Shown piece after piece: positions 24,746-34,584 of a stretch of 64,000 nt of DNA. The DNA lies in contig BRXU01000012.1 of NCBI GenBank assembly GCA_030267565.1, positions 1,610,501 to 1,674,500 on the forward strand, in the 5' to 3' direction. The notes beneath the pieces are model-generated. The model had not been told where the DNA came from. It did no database searches and worked only from the letters and a program-made list of their open reading frames with translations. How positions within the stretch are numbered: the first letter of the stretch is position 1; each line of letters begins with the position of its first letter. The position numbers and the translations under genes were made by a program. The stretch comes from Pleodorina starrii. Its lineage: Eukaryota; Chlorophyta; Chlorophyceae; Chlamydomonadales; Volvocaceae.

Positions 24746-24946
24746 AGCTGCATGGTGCAAAAACAGAAACTGGGCCGCCAACGGCCGCATGAATCGACTC
24801 GTCCCGACACCCCAAGACCCCATAACAGTAAATGAATGCAATTACAGCACCCTACAGCTTGCGTAAATTGAAATCATGGAGAAGGAACTGTCGGTACGCG
24901 ATAGTGTGGCCTTGCGCCCTTCATCATCATCATCATCATCATCATC
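24746..24946 (+). repeat. resumed inverted duplication with LINE fragment and CAT microsatellite
   Basis: After the second 37-nt direct repeat, the match to 38.26-38.15 kb (opposite strand) resumes and includes the start of the LINE fragment. The unit ends in a (CAT)n run at about 24921-24948 that abuts the RWP-RK exon copy. Confidence 0.7.
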
Positions 24947-25377
24947 ATGAACACCAATCCATACATTACTTCTTACAAGCTCTCTTTGTTACATTCGCTC
25001 CGGCGGCACTGTCCACTGGCATTTTTGGCCCAGCGCCCTGGAAGATGCTTGACGCAGTTTGCTCTGTTGGCGTGGATGGCTGCGCCCGTTGCTCAGTTTA
25101 CAAAGTGTCCACTTTTACAGATGGGAATTGTGAGCGGCGTGTCCAACAGTAAGGACGAATTTACTTTGCGAAGACCTCATACCAGATATCTTTGCTTTGC
25201 AGATGGAGAAGTCACTCTGGAACTTCACCATTGCGAGCAAACCTTTCATGCAAATCTGCATGGATCTTGGCGCAAAATGCGGATTTTTTAGGATAACTGC
25301 GAGTAAGGACGGTATATGACATAAAATTACGCTTGGGCCTTTCGTCTTCCTGTCGAACTATTATTTGCCTAGCGCAG
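24947..25377 (+). pseudogene. RWP-RK (MID-like) gene, exon 1 copy with nonsense codon
   Basis: This is a plus-strand copy of exon 1 of the intact gene at 27327-28134, starting with ATG and MNTNPYITSYK. It stays in frame until a GAG to TAG change makes a stop at 25289-25291. Intron 1 follows up to its acceptor (GCGCAG), but exon 2 and the RWP-RK exon are missing. At the acceptor the sequence switches to CtpA DNA. Confidence 0.8.
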
Positions 25378-26039
25378 GACCGGACGAGGTGGGCGGAGCT
25401 GCGGGATGCAGCGCTGGCGATGCCGTACCGTGATACGGCAGCGGGATACAGGTACGGCATCAAGGTCGTGGTGGCAACTGCGGCGGTAGTAGTGGTGGCG
25501 GTGGTGGGGGTTGTGATGCGGTGGTGGCGGCAAGAGATCGGGGATGAGTTTGGTCAGCGAGGGGACGGATGGGCGCACGGACGGGCAGCGAGGGTGGGAG
25601 GCCTGGCAGGCTGGGGGGGGAGGCCAGCCCTTTCGGGCCCTGTAGCGGACGGGTTCGTGTGCGCCTACGGAGCTAACCACATGTGCCGCTGCCGCAGCCG
25701 CTGCAGTGGTGCGCGTGAACAACTGCGTCGGTGTGTTTGGTGTGTGATCTGCGTCGCAGGGCCGTACGGGACATGTTGGCGCGCGGGCTGTCCGATCCGT
25801 ACTGCCGCTTCATAGGGCCCTCGGAGCTGGAGGCCATGAAAAAGTACGACGTCAGCGGGGTTGGGCTCAACCTGGGTACGGCAACCGAGTACGTGGTCAA
25901 AACGGTGGGTGATGGTCGGTGCGGGTTTGGTGGGTTTAGGGGAGACGCGGTGAGTGGAGTGTAATGGAGTGGATTGTGGGTAGGCTGGGCCGATTGAGCG
26001 GTTTTATCGGGCTGGGAGGTGGGGGTGGGGGTTGGGGGA
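25378..26039 (+). pseudogene. duplicated CtpA fragment (exons 2-3)
   Basis: It is nearly identical to 8219-8879: the end of CtpA exon 2, intron 2, exon 3 and the start of intron 3. The few differences include a 1-nt indel. The join to the RWP-RK copy falls exactly after an intron AG, so the CtpA piece sits like an exon behind a foreign splice acceptor. It lacks the PDZ and protease domains. Confidence 0.88.
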
Positions 26040-26122
26040 CCGTTGGCTCGACCGGTATTTTTCCGGAGTCTGTATCAGCGCACTGCATACCGTAAACCAC
26101 AACAAGGAAGCTGTGGTACAAA

Positions 26123-27326
26123 TGGCACTGCCCACGGCAAGGGGTCCCCAAGGCTTGGGGAGGGCTCTTTAGCTGTGCTACACTGTGGGATATTGTACGT
26201 TAACCATGTGTCAGACGGATAGAAGCATGAGACTCGTGAATGACAGTCGCGGTTGGAGGTCGAGACCTGGCGAAACGAGAACCGACCTGAAGCTGGTCGT
26301 CATTGCATTACAAACGCGCCTGGAACACCGTTACCACACAAGCAGCGACAACCGTGTTGTTGGCAGCCCCTCAACTCGCAACGTCGGAAATGGTACATAC
26401 AAATCGTCATCGGTCTTTTTAATGCGGTCGCAGTCAGGACTGAGAAAGCAAGTTCACAATTTTAAATTGAAGTGTCCCTGATTCCGGTCGCCCTGTTCAC
26501 CCCGATATCCCGTTTGGTAATGACATGAATATCTTCTGCGGGATGTGGTACAATGTCCGCGCATGAGCACATCCTTCTCATTCCGAACACCGGCGAACGG
26601 CCCGTGCACAGGTCAACAACCTGATCTGCCAGGAAAACCCTTCGGCCAGGATCGAACCCCATGCGATCCTTGGGTCATAAAATCATTGAGCGTCAAACGC
26701 CAAGCTTGCAACCTGCAAACAACGGCGCAAGGAACAGCTTGTGGACGAAAAGCTGGTGAAAACTTAAAGGTAATCTCCATTAGGCCTCTGTAATGTTCGC
26801 AAGAAGCAAATGCCTCACATGGCTGACACGTGCCCACCACCAACTACAGCCAAGTTGATCCTCACGCAAGCACGCCGCCCGGAGGTCACTCCAAGTGAGG
26901 CCATTCGGGAGCCTTTAGATCTTTCATGACAGCTTTACCCAGCCCTGCAAACTTTCAAATCTGCGTCTCCGCTTCTTGTGCATGCACGACAGGCACCGCG
27001 GGGCACTAAGTTTTGCGGGTTTCCATCGTGACAAGACTATAATCTATCCTTTGTTTAACGTGGAACATTTGCACAATTGTCGTATTTTCTGATTGTGCCG
27101 CGATATGGACAAAGTGAGCTGCACACCCGCAAAGCTTAGCACCCCGCGGTGCCTGTCGTGCATGTACAAGAAGCAGAGACGCTAATTTGGAAGTTTGCAT
27201 GGCTGAGTAAGGCTCCCGGGTGGCCTCACTTGGAGCGACCTCCGGTCGGCGTGCTTGCGGTCCTGACTGCAGCGCCGGTCATGAAAAGCTATTATTATGG
27301 AGTTTTGTCCTTGCAGAGTCCACGTG
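26123..27326. repeat. 3' flank of RWP-RK gene, duplicated at 28283-29231
   Basis: About 880 bp (26123-27008) match 28283-29212 at high identity in the same orientation. On the minus strand this is the DNA downstream of each RWP-RK copy. A minus-strand open frame beginning MGFDPGRRVFLADQVVDL runs 66 residues here and 117 in the other copy (28508-28861). I do not recognise it. From 26860 to 27275 this copy also forms an imperfect palindrome whose arms flank about 110 bp; the tandem copy lacks the right arm. Confidence 0.75.
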
Positions 27327-28134
27327 TTACGGTGTCAGAATACGAACCTTTCTGTAGGGCCATCGAGGGATACCAAGCTGCCTACAGATGCGCTTTAAAT
27401 ACGTAGTAGAGAGGCCCAGTTCCCTTGATGCGTCCTTGATAGGCATGTGGAAAAACGAGCTGATGTCCTTGTTAGTTAAATCCGCCTTTCGCGTCAAGGC
27501 CTGCCGTTTCGGAGCTTCAGCCCGGAAATCTGCAAGAAGTTACGTATTATGTAAAGTAAGCAGAATCAGTCGCAAGTAGCGGCTTGCGCAACTTATGTAA
27601 AAACACACCTGGCTTCTGAAGCTGAAAGCCTTCAGTCACGAACTGTTTTACAAAGGCATCCATGCACTCCTTCAGCCATTCCGTGTTATGGCCATTTCGT
27701 AACCTGCGCTAGGCAAATAATAGTTCAACAGGAAGGCGAAAGGCCCAAGCGTAATTTTATATTTTTCACCGTCCTTACTCGCAGCTAACCTCAAAAATCC
27801 GCATTTTGCGCCAAGATCCATGCAAATTTGCATGAAAGGTTTGCTCGCAATGGTGAAGTTCCAGAGTGACTTCTCCATCTGCAAAGCAAAGATATCTGGT
27901 ATGAGGTCTTCGCAAAGTAAATTCGTCCTTACTGTTTGACACGCCGCTCACAATTCCCATCTGTAAAAGTGGACACTTTGTAAACTGAGCAACGGGCGCA
28001 GCCATCCACGCCAACAGAGCAAACTGCGTCAAGCATCTTCCAGGGCGCTGGGCCAAAAATGCCAGTGGACAGTGCCGCCGGAGCGAATGTAGAAAAAAGA
28101 GCTTGTAAGAAGTAATGTATGGATTGGTGTTCAT
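27327..28134 (-). CDS. RWP-RK domain transcription factor, MID-like candidate
   Basis: Three exons (28134-27779, 27703-27609, 27529-27327) splice at GT-AG sites into 217 residues. The RWP-RK domain forms the C-terminus: DLTNKDISSFF, then MPIKDASRELGLSTTYLKR, then ICRQLGIPRWPYRK, ending seven residues later. RWP-RK proteins are plant and algal DNA-binding regulators of nitrogen responses, gamete formation and, as MID, minus/male mating type. The N-terminal 140 residues resemble no domain I can name. Inside exon 1, bases matching a 54-nt intron (GTAAGG to TTTGCAG) keep the frame whether removed or not, so the product may be 199 residues. A LINE fragment lies directly upstream of the ATG. The small size, C-terminal domain and repeat-rich setting near LEU1S suggest MID; another small RWP-RK protein is possible. 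Confidence 0.8.
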
Positions 28135-28255
28135 GGGCCCGGCTGTAATTCGTAGTGTTCGACAACCGTACACCTAGTGCCGTGCAAGGGCGCAAGGCCA
28201 CACTATCGCGTGCCGACCGTTCCTTCTCCATGATTTCAATTTACGCAAGCTATAG
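28135..28255 (-). mobile_element. LINE fragment directly upstream of the RWP-RK gene
   Basis: It matches the LINE stretch at about 38210-38070 (EKERSARDSVALRPC, then SRAHEH), joined at the Met-Asn codons to the RWP-RK gene. The same fragment type, with a CAT expansion, precedes the copy at 24947. The gene's present 5' leader is therefore retroelement DNA. Confidence 0.65.
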
Positions 28256-28275
28256 GGTGCTATAGGGTTTGCTGT

Positions 28276-28284
28276 ATATATATG
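28276..28284 (-). promoter_or_regulatory. possible TATA box of RWP-RK gene
   Basis: TATATATA lies about 142 nt upstream of the ATG, just past the LINE fragment. It is the only AT-rich element nearby. No other support. Confidence 0.25.
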
Positions 28285-29231
28285 GCACTGCCCACGGCAA
28301 GGGGTCCCCAAGGCTTGGGGAGGGCTCTTTAGCTGTGCTACACTGTGGGATATTGTACGTTAACCATTTGTGCCAAACGGGTAGAAGCATGAGACTCGTG
28401 AATGACAGTCGCGGTTGGAGGTCGAGACCTGGCGATACGAGAACTGGCCTGAAGCTGGTCGTCATTGCATTACAAACGCGCCTGGAACACCGTTACCAAA
28501 CAATTAATTAATTACAGAGGAGCTGGATAACCACACAAGCAGCGACAACCGTGTTGGTTCGGCAGCCCCTCAACTCGCAACGTCGGAAATGGTACATACA
28601 AATCGGCATCGGTCTTTTTAATGCGGTCGCAGTCAGGACTGAGAAAGCAAGTTCACCATTTTGAATTGAAGTGTCCCTGATTCCGGTCGCCCTGTTCACC
28701 CCGATATCCCGTTTGGTAATGACATGAATATCTTCTGCGGGATGTGGTACAATGTCCGCGCATGAGCACATCCTTCTCATTCCGAACACCGGCGAACGGC
28801 CCGTGCACAGGTCAACAACCTGATCTGCCAGGAAAACCCTTCGGCCAGGATCGAACCCCATGCGATCCTTGGGTCATAAAATCATTGAGCGTCAAACGCC
28901 AAGCTTGCAACCTGCAAACAACGGCGCAAGGAACAGCTTGTGGACGAAAAGCTGGTGAAAACTTAAAGGCAATCTCTCCATTAGGCCTTTGTAATGTTCG
29001 CAAGAAGCAAATGCCTCACATGGCTGACACGTGCCTACCATCAACTACAGCCAAGTTGATCCTCACGCAAGCACGCCGCCCGGAGGTCACTCCAAGTGAG
29101 GCCATTCGGGAGCCTTTAGATCTTTCATGACAGCTTTACCCAGCCCTGCAAACTTTCAAATCTGCGTCTCCGCTTCTTGTGCATGCACGACAGGCACCGC
29201 GGGGCACTAAGCACTAAGCAGAGTCCACGTG

Positions 29232-30923
29232 TTACGGCGCCAGACTACGAACCTTTCTGTAGGGCCATCGAGGGATACCATGCTGCCTACAGATGCGCAA
29301 TAAATACGTAGTGGAGAGGCCCAGTTCCCTTGATGCGTCCTTGATAGGCATGCGGAAAAACGAGCTGATGTCCTTGATAGTTAAATCCGCCCTTCGCGTG
29401 AAGGCCTGCCGTCTCGGAGCTTCAGCCCGGAAATCTGCAAGAAGTTACGTATTATGTAGAGTAAGCAGAATCAGTCGCAAGTAGCGGCTTGCGCAACTTA
29501 TGTAAAAACCGCACCGCGATGCAGTGGCATGGCTCGCCCCAATGGTGAAAGTAAGAATATTGGAATTTTAAAGCGATAGCATAGATAACAACCTTTTCTT
29601 GCACAAACCTTACATACGTGGCCGGCTGTACGGCTGCAAAGGAAGTTCGACAGGAAGTTCGACAGGAAGACGAAAGGCCCAAGCGTAAGTTTATATTATA
29701 TACCGTCCTTACTCGCAGCTAACCTCAAAATCCGCATTTTGCGCCAAGATCCATGCAGATTTGCATGAAAGGTTTGCTCGCAATGGTGAAGTTCCAGAGT
29801 GACTTCTCCATCTGCAAAGCAAAGATATGTTATGATGGTACAGACCCTGCCATGTTCGGTGCGCACAATTCTACGAACCCCTCAGCACAGGAGAGGCCCC
29901 CAGCCCCCCTACCCGCACCCTCAACCACCACCTGCCCCCAGGGGGCGTGTTTCAGCGCGCCATCACCGTGCAAGGCCTCTTTCCCGCGCGCCGCGACCTT
30001 TCTGGGATATGTTATGATGGTACAGACCCTGCCATGTTCGGTGCGCACAATTCTACGAACCCCTCAGCACAGGAGAGGCCACCTGCCCCCCTACCCGCAC
30101 CCTCAACCACCACCTGCCCCCAGGGGGCGTGTGTCTGGTGTGCTTCAGCGCGTTCAGCGCGCCATTCCTACATGCCATTTCGCTTTCGGATGTACGCCTG
30201 TTCGTCGGGCGAGGGCAAGCGCCATCTGACCTAAAATGCACTCGTTTGCCAATTTTACCTTACCGCGTATCGTCAGCCCGTCTCCCATATATCGTCAGTT
30301 CGTAAAACAGCATCACACTCTCGCGCAATCATTACTTTGCATACGTCACGCTCCAAGAGGTGCATGCACCCCAGAATCATGCCTGACAGCCGGATTCGTT
30401 CAAGTAAGCTCGCCATTTAGAATACCCCCGGTCCCTGTGTCCCTATTTTAGCACCATGATTTCACATTACGCGAGCCTTTTGCGAATTGCGTGCAGACAA
30501 CGCGAAACCGACATCGTCAAAAAGTGCATGAGCTCTACTGCTCAGTGCGACACTCCGCAGCGCAGCCGGACCATTTTAGCATCGCGCGTCGGTTGCAGGC
30601 GGTCCGGGCGAGATGCTCGTCCCAGCCGTACGCGGTCTGGGGCCGGGGCCGTTCTATACCTGGTCTCCATCTGCAAAGCAAAGATATCTGGTATGAGGTC
30701 TTCGCAACGTAAATTCGTCCTTACTGTTGGACACGCCTCTCACAATTCCCATCTGTAAAAGTGGACACGTTGTAAACTGAGCAACGGGCGCAGCCATCCA
30801 CGCCAACAGAGCAAACTGCGTCAAGCATCTTCCAGGGCGCTGGGCCAAAAATGCCAGTGGACAGTGCCGCCGGAGCGAATGTAACAAAGAGAGCTTGTAA
30901 GAAGTAATGTATGGATTGGTGTT
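29232..30923 (-). pseudogene. RWP-RK (MID-like) tandem copy, broken
   Basis: Exon 3 (29434-29232) is fully open and keeps ICRQHGIPRWPYRK. Exon 2 is gone: about 140 bp of unrelated DNA (from about 29510) takes its place. Exon 1 is split: its 3' part is at about 29700-29828 and its 5' part at 30664-30923, separated by an 835-bp insertion. No ATG is present at the equivalent start; the exon is fused to GC-rich sequence. It cannot make the full protein, but exon 3 alone could still encode the DNA-binding domain. Confidence 0.82.
29829..30663. mobile_element. 835-bp insertion with 24-nt target duplication
   Basis: The insertion lies between two identical 24-nt repeats (29805-29828 and 30664-30687) that occur once in the other RWP-RK copies. 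It starts GTTATGATGGTACAG and contains a direct repeat of about 120 bp with 182-bp spacing (29827 and 30009). No coding capacity or terminal inverted repeats are seen. The long target duplication suggests retroposition. Confidence 0.75.
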
Positions 30924-31077
30924 TGATGATGCGGCCCCCCGCCCTGCGACGGCCCCTGCCGCCCTCCTCGATGCTGTGGCTCCAAGCGCTGGGGTTCCAG
31001 CCGCTGCCGGGATACCCGCCGTAGGGCGCGCCGCCGCCCGCAGGCACGCCGCCGTATCTGGGGATAACGCTAGCAAC

Positions 31078-31181
31078 AGGACGGCAGGAATTGAACCTGC
31101 ATACTCCCGGGGGAGTACCGCCGAGCGCCCCGTGTATGAGTCACGCATTAGGCGCCCGTGCTCTAATGTCTACCCGTCCCT
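31078..31181 (-). other. tRNA-like sequence
   Basis: On the minus strand a 5-bp T stem encloses TTCAATT (box-B-like GGTTCAATTCC), followed by CGTCC that can pair with GGACG at the 5' end. A six-pair CATTAG/CTAATG stem, a CGTG/CACG stem with loop ACTCATA, and a TACTCCC/GGGAGTA stem lie between. The length (104 nt) and an extra unpaired stretch do not fit a normal tRNA, so it may be a tRNA pseudogene or SINE head. Confidence 0.35.
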
Positions 31182-31235
31182 CCCCGCTGTTGGCTCCCCA
31201 TCACCCCACAGCCCTGGTTTGACTGTATTGACCAT

Positions 31236-31556
31236 ACCGCCTCAGCACCGGCGCTGCCGGCGCCGCCAACAGCCGCGACGCCGCTGCTGCTGCCGGCACC
31301 GCCGAGACCCCGCCCGGGCGCCTCAGCACCGGCGCTGCCGGTGCCGCCAACAGCCGCGACGCCGCTGCTGCTGCCGGCACCGCCGAGACCCCGCCCGGGC
31401 GCCTGAGCACCGGTGCTGCCGGCGCCGCCAACAGCCGCGACGCCGCTGCTGCTGCTGGCACCGCCGAGACCCCGCCTGGGCGCCTGAGCACCGGTACTGC
31501 CGGCGCCGCCAACAGCCGCGACGCCGCTGCTGCTGCCGGCACCGAGGACAGCCACG
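31236..31556. repeat. 81-bp minisatellite, about four units
   Basis: GC-rich units containing GACGCCGCTGCTGCTGCC and CCGAGACCCCGCC repeat every 81 bp. Open frames across it simply repeat every 27 residues and are not called genes. Confidence 0.85.
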
Positions 31557-31852
31557 CCAAGAAGCGGTCGGAACAGTGGGTCTCGGGTTCACCTTGCAAA
31601 ATTGTCAAAAGGGGACACGGAGCGCCTACTTACCATTCAAGCAAACAGTGTACACATTCTCACGCGAATAGTGTTGCTGCGCCAGCGCAATGCCTACGTT
31701 GCGGACCCGCGAGCAGGCCGGAGGACGCTGTTCGAGTTTCTAAACACTACATTACCAACTATAAGTTCAAACGTTACTTTTCATCAAAGCAGTATGAGCC
31801 CAGCGGCAGGCAGGCAGGACCAGGTCTAGATGCCACGCTTCTGACTATATTG

Positions 31853-32046
31853 CAAGCGGGTCGGAGGCAGTCGGCTCCCACTTACGTACGAAGCCGTTGC
31901 CTGGATCCGCGGACGCTGAAACTTGGCCTGTAGAGCAAACCAATAGTGGCCACATCATTCTATGTGCTAGCTGAACCCATAGGTGCCTTGGATTCTGCGC
32001 GCGGCCGACGTTGATGGCCATCGGCGAGGTGACCACCCAAAGCCTC
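31853..32046 (+). repeat. LINE 3'-tail fragment, inverted relative to 36012-36206
   Basis: About 195 bp match 36012-36206 on the opposite strand. The 36-kb copy lies just past the LINE C-terminal coding stretch, so this is the same 3' region in the other direction. Together they form inverted ends around a 4.4-kb interval. Confidence 0.75.
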
Positions 32047-32367
32047 TCGTTCTTCTCAAGTGAACTTCTAGATTAACTGCTGTTAAAGATGGTAGCTCAG
32101 AAACACACATGCGCTTCCAGATGGCGAGGGGAGCGAAGCCGAGGCAAAGATGGCTTGCAGGCTTGGACGTCTGTGAATGCGCTGCAATGTATTCCTGACA
32201 GGACACCTCAAGGGGGAAGAAAAAAACGCTGGTACCCCAGACTACCTCACGTGTATGCGAGCGATAAAAATTACAAGCAATCGCGATAGCGGCCTGCTTG
32301 AAAGCCTGTCGAATAGTGCCAATATACACCAGCAGAAGGCCAGATACAGCAAAGGTCTTTGTCATAA

Positions 32368-32979
32368 TCACACCAGTCGCAGGTGCTCCTTGAAAAGCTC
32401 CACAAAGCTCGGCATGGTCACAAACGTCGCCGCGAAAGCCGCCTGGAAGGCTAGCGAGCCCACTTCCACCCAAACTACACCCTTAAGCGCACAGTATACT
32501 GGCCAGTCAGAGCGGGGCTCGTCAGCCAGCCGGACGCGGATGTCGCCCACGGGTCCGGTCTCGGAAATGCCCCACCTCCGCGTGACCGGGTTGAACACAG
32601 TCTCTCGTCGCCACCCGCGCGCCACGCGGGTAGGCGCACCCGTAGGCAACCCGGGAGCATCCTCGACGGCCCAGTAAATGGTAGAGGCCGAAGTGCTGCC
32701 GCTCCGCAGGCCCGCCAACGACGCGCGCGTCGCCGGTTGCCAAGAACCAGCCGGTGTGTCCGCTGAGAGGCTGTAAGCACAGTATAGCGGCGCGTCGGCC
32801 GGTAGCACGTCATTGGTTCTCTGTAGGAAGGCCAGAACCGGCATCCCACGCTCCGATGTGGTGACTGGATGAAGAAAAGTTCCCCCGTCCAGTGGTAGGG
32901 GCGCGCCGCCCTGGCTGGGTGGCACCCCTATCCAGTGGGCGTCAGTCCCGCAAAGTAGACGGTGGCCATAGTGTGCCAT
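32368..32979 (-). CDS. hypothetical protein in repeat block
   Basis: An ATG-started frame of 203 residues begins MAHYGHRLLCG. It has several spaced strand-like motifs of one type (PLYCAYS, TIYWAVED, PVYCALKG), suggesting a repeated beta unit, and ends in a short hydrophobic stretch. I do not recognise the family. The codon make-up looks more gene-like than the surrounding repeats. It starts 31 bp from the oppositely oriented ATG at 33011, so a shared promoter is possible. It could be a transposon-borne gene between the inverted LINE tails. Confidence 0.4.
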   Translation of the reverse strand: MAHYGHRLLCGTDAHWIGVPPSQGGAPLPLDGGTFLHPVTTSERGMPVLAFLQRTNDVLPADAPLYCAYSLSADTPAGSWQPATRASLAGLRSGSTSASTIYWAVEDAPGLPTGAPTRVARGWRRETVFNPVTRRWGISETGPVGDIRVRLADEPRSDWPVYCALKGVVWVEVGSLAFQAAFAATFVTMPSFVELFKEHLRLV

Positions 32980-33038
32980 GCGCGACTTACACAAAGACCT
33001 AGGGAGTAGAATGGGTGGCAAACAAAGTAAGTTGAAGG

Positions 33039-33419
33039 ATGACGCCACCCACGCACGTCAAGAGTGTGATAAGCGCTGCGGGGCTCAGGCTGGGTGTGCA
33101 AGACCTGGCCGTTGTCGCATCCGAGCAGCTCCTACAGCAGCACTCCGTCGATACACAGAGCAAGAAGGTGGCGCATGACACTGCTGTTGAGAAGCTCTCA
33201 GTGCTACGCCAGCGCAAGGCGGCTTTCGTCATCGCCACTGGCGGCTTCCTTTCCGGCGACCCTGTCGTGGACGCCCTTTTTGGTGCCCCGGCGGCAGGGG
33301 CGCCGCCTCCTGCGACCGCCAGCGCTTACGCCGCCGCGCCGCCGCCCTTTGGCGTCGGCGATCCCGCCGCCGTCGCCGGCCCGGTTTTTGCTACGTTTGG
33401 CGGTGCTGTTGGCGTGTGA
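33039..33419 (+). CDS. hypothetical small protein, helical then Ala/Pro-rich
   Basis: A 126-residue frame from ATG 33039. The first 65 residues look helical (VASEQLLQQHS, KVAHDTAVEKLSVLRQRKAAF); the rest is Ala/Pro/Gly-rich. An overlapping frame from ATG 33011 begins MGGKQSK, which resembles an N-myristoylation start, and contains AAAGTAAGTT, a possible splice donor. The real gene may therefore be spliced. No family recognised. Confidence 0.35.
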   Translation: MTPPTHVKSVISAAGLRLGVQDLAVVASEQLLQQHSVDTQSKKVAHDTAVEKLSVLRQRKAAFVIATGGFLSGDPVVDALFGAPAAGAPPPATASAYAAAPPPFGVGDPAAVAGPVFATFGGAVGV

Positions 33420-34560
33420 GAGCTACGTCCGTATAGGCGATGGTACTCTGTTTTTTCTGGTCGTTTCTGTCCCGAGCGCGACGCAACTGCGGCTATGGCG
33501 AGGCTACAGATGCGTACGGGTGCTGTTGACGTGGAGGCCGGAGCGCCGTCGCGCCACTATCGCATGCGGTTTTTGCTACGTTCGGCTAGTTGGAGAGCCG
33601 CCATGAGCGGATGGTCTCAGTTGACTTGTGTAAGTGGGAGTTGAGATAGACACTATGGCTTGCCCCCTTCGTCAATCCGCCTAGCCATCTTGTACCCAAT
33701 GCTGCGACCACGGTAGCAGTCCCAACACGATGGCTTACAAATAAGGGCCAGTGACAGCGCAGCTACAGCCGCAAGCGGCCATGTATCGTGTCACCATCCG
33801 TCGTCGATCAGTCATCGGTGAGTCCTGTCGTCTATAGCAGCACCAGTCCAGACAGTAACCGTCACAAGCTTACATATAGACATACAGTACAGGCGGCCTT
33901 GTTCCTGGTTCCTCCGGCAAGGGATCCCATCTGACACCATCACCACACGCACCATACACAACCCCATCAACCCAACGAGTCGTCCATATCGGCACAACCA
34001 CTACGCATCACGTATATGCATTCGCGTAACCCGTACTACTTTAATGACGGACCCGTGCGCACTCGCCTACCCCGCCTCCAGTCCTCCCACGGACGCACTA
34101 CTCACGAAGCCCTCCCTTTGTGCGCGGCCGTGACTTTGCCTTTATCCGGCGCAACTCCTCCTCTCCCAACTCCGCCTCCTCCGTTCCCGCCTCCTCCTCC
34201 CCCATCCCAACGGCCATCTCCTCGTTCGCCATCTCCTCATCCGCCGTCTCCTCATCCGCCGTCCCTCATCCGCGCTCGCAGCGCCCGTGTCCGCCCGCTG
34301 TCGCTTCTGTCGCCGCCGCGGGTCATAGAGCGTGGGACCGATCCTCTGCTTGGGAGTCCGGCGGTCGGTCGAGCGAGGCTGTCGGCTGGGTGGAGTCACG
34401 ACCAACTGCTCGTCGCCGGACCCTCCAGACTGGGGCGACGGTGGGGCGTCGCCGATGGCCGTTGGGGCAGCAGCGGCGACCGCCGCCTGTGCCACCTCCA
34501 GTGCACTCCGCAGGTGCGCACGCACTGCAAGCAGCGCGTCGGGGGGGGAGCCCGTTGATA
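33420..34560. other. no gene recognised; GC- and CT-rich stretch
   Basis: The right half is a CT-rich strand in which open frames appear on both strands because stops are rare. No motif supports a gene. Confidence 0.4.
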
Positions 34561-34584
34561 GATAGCAACCGCTGCAGCTGGGTT

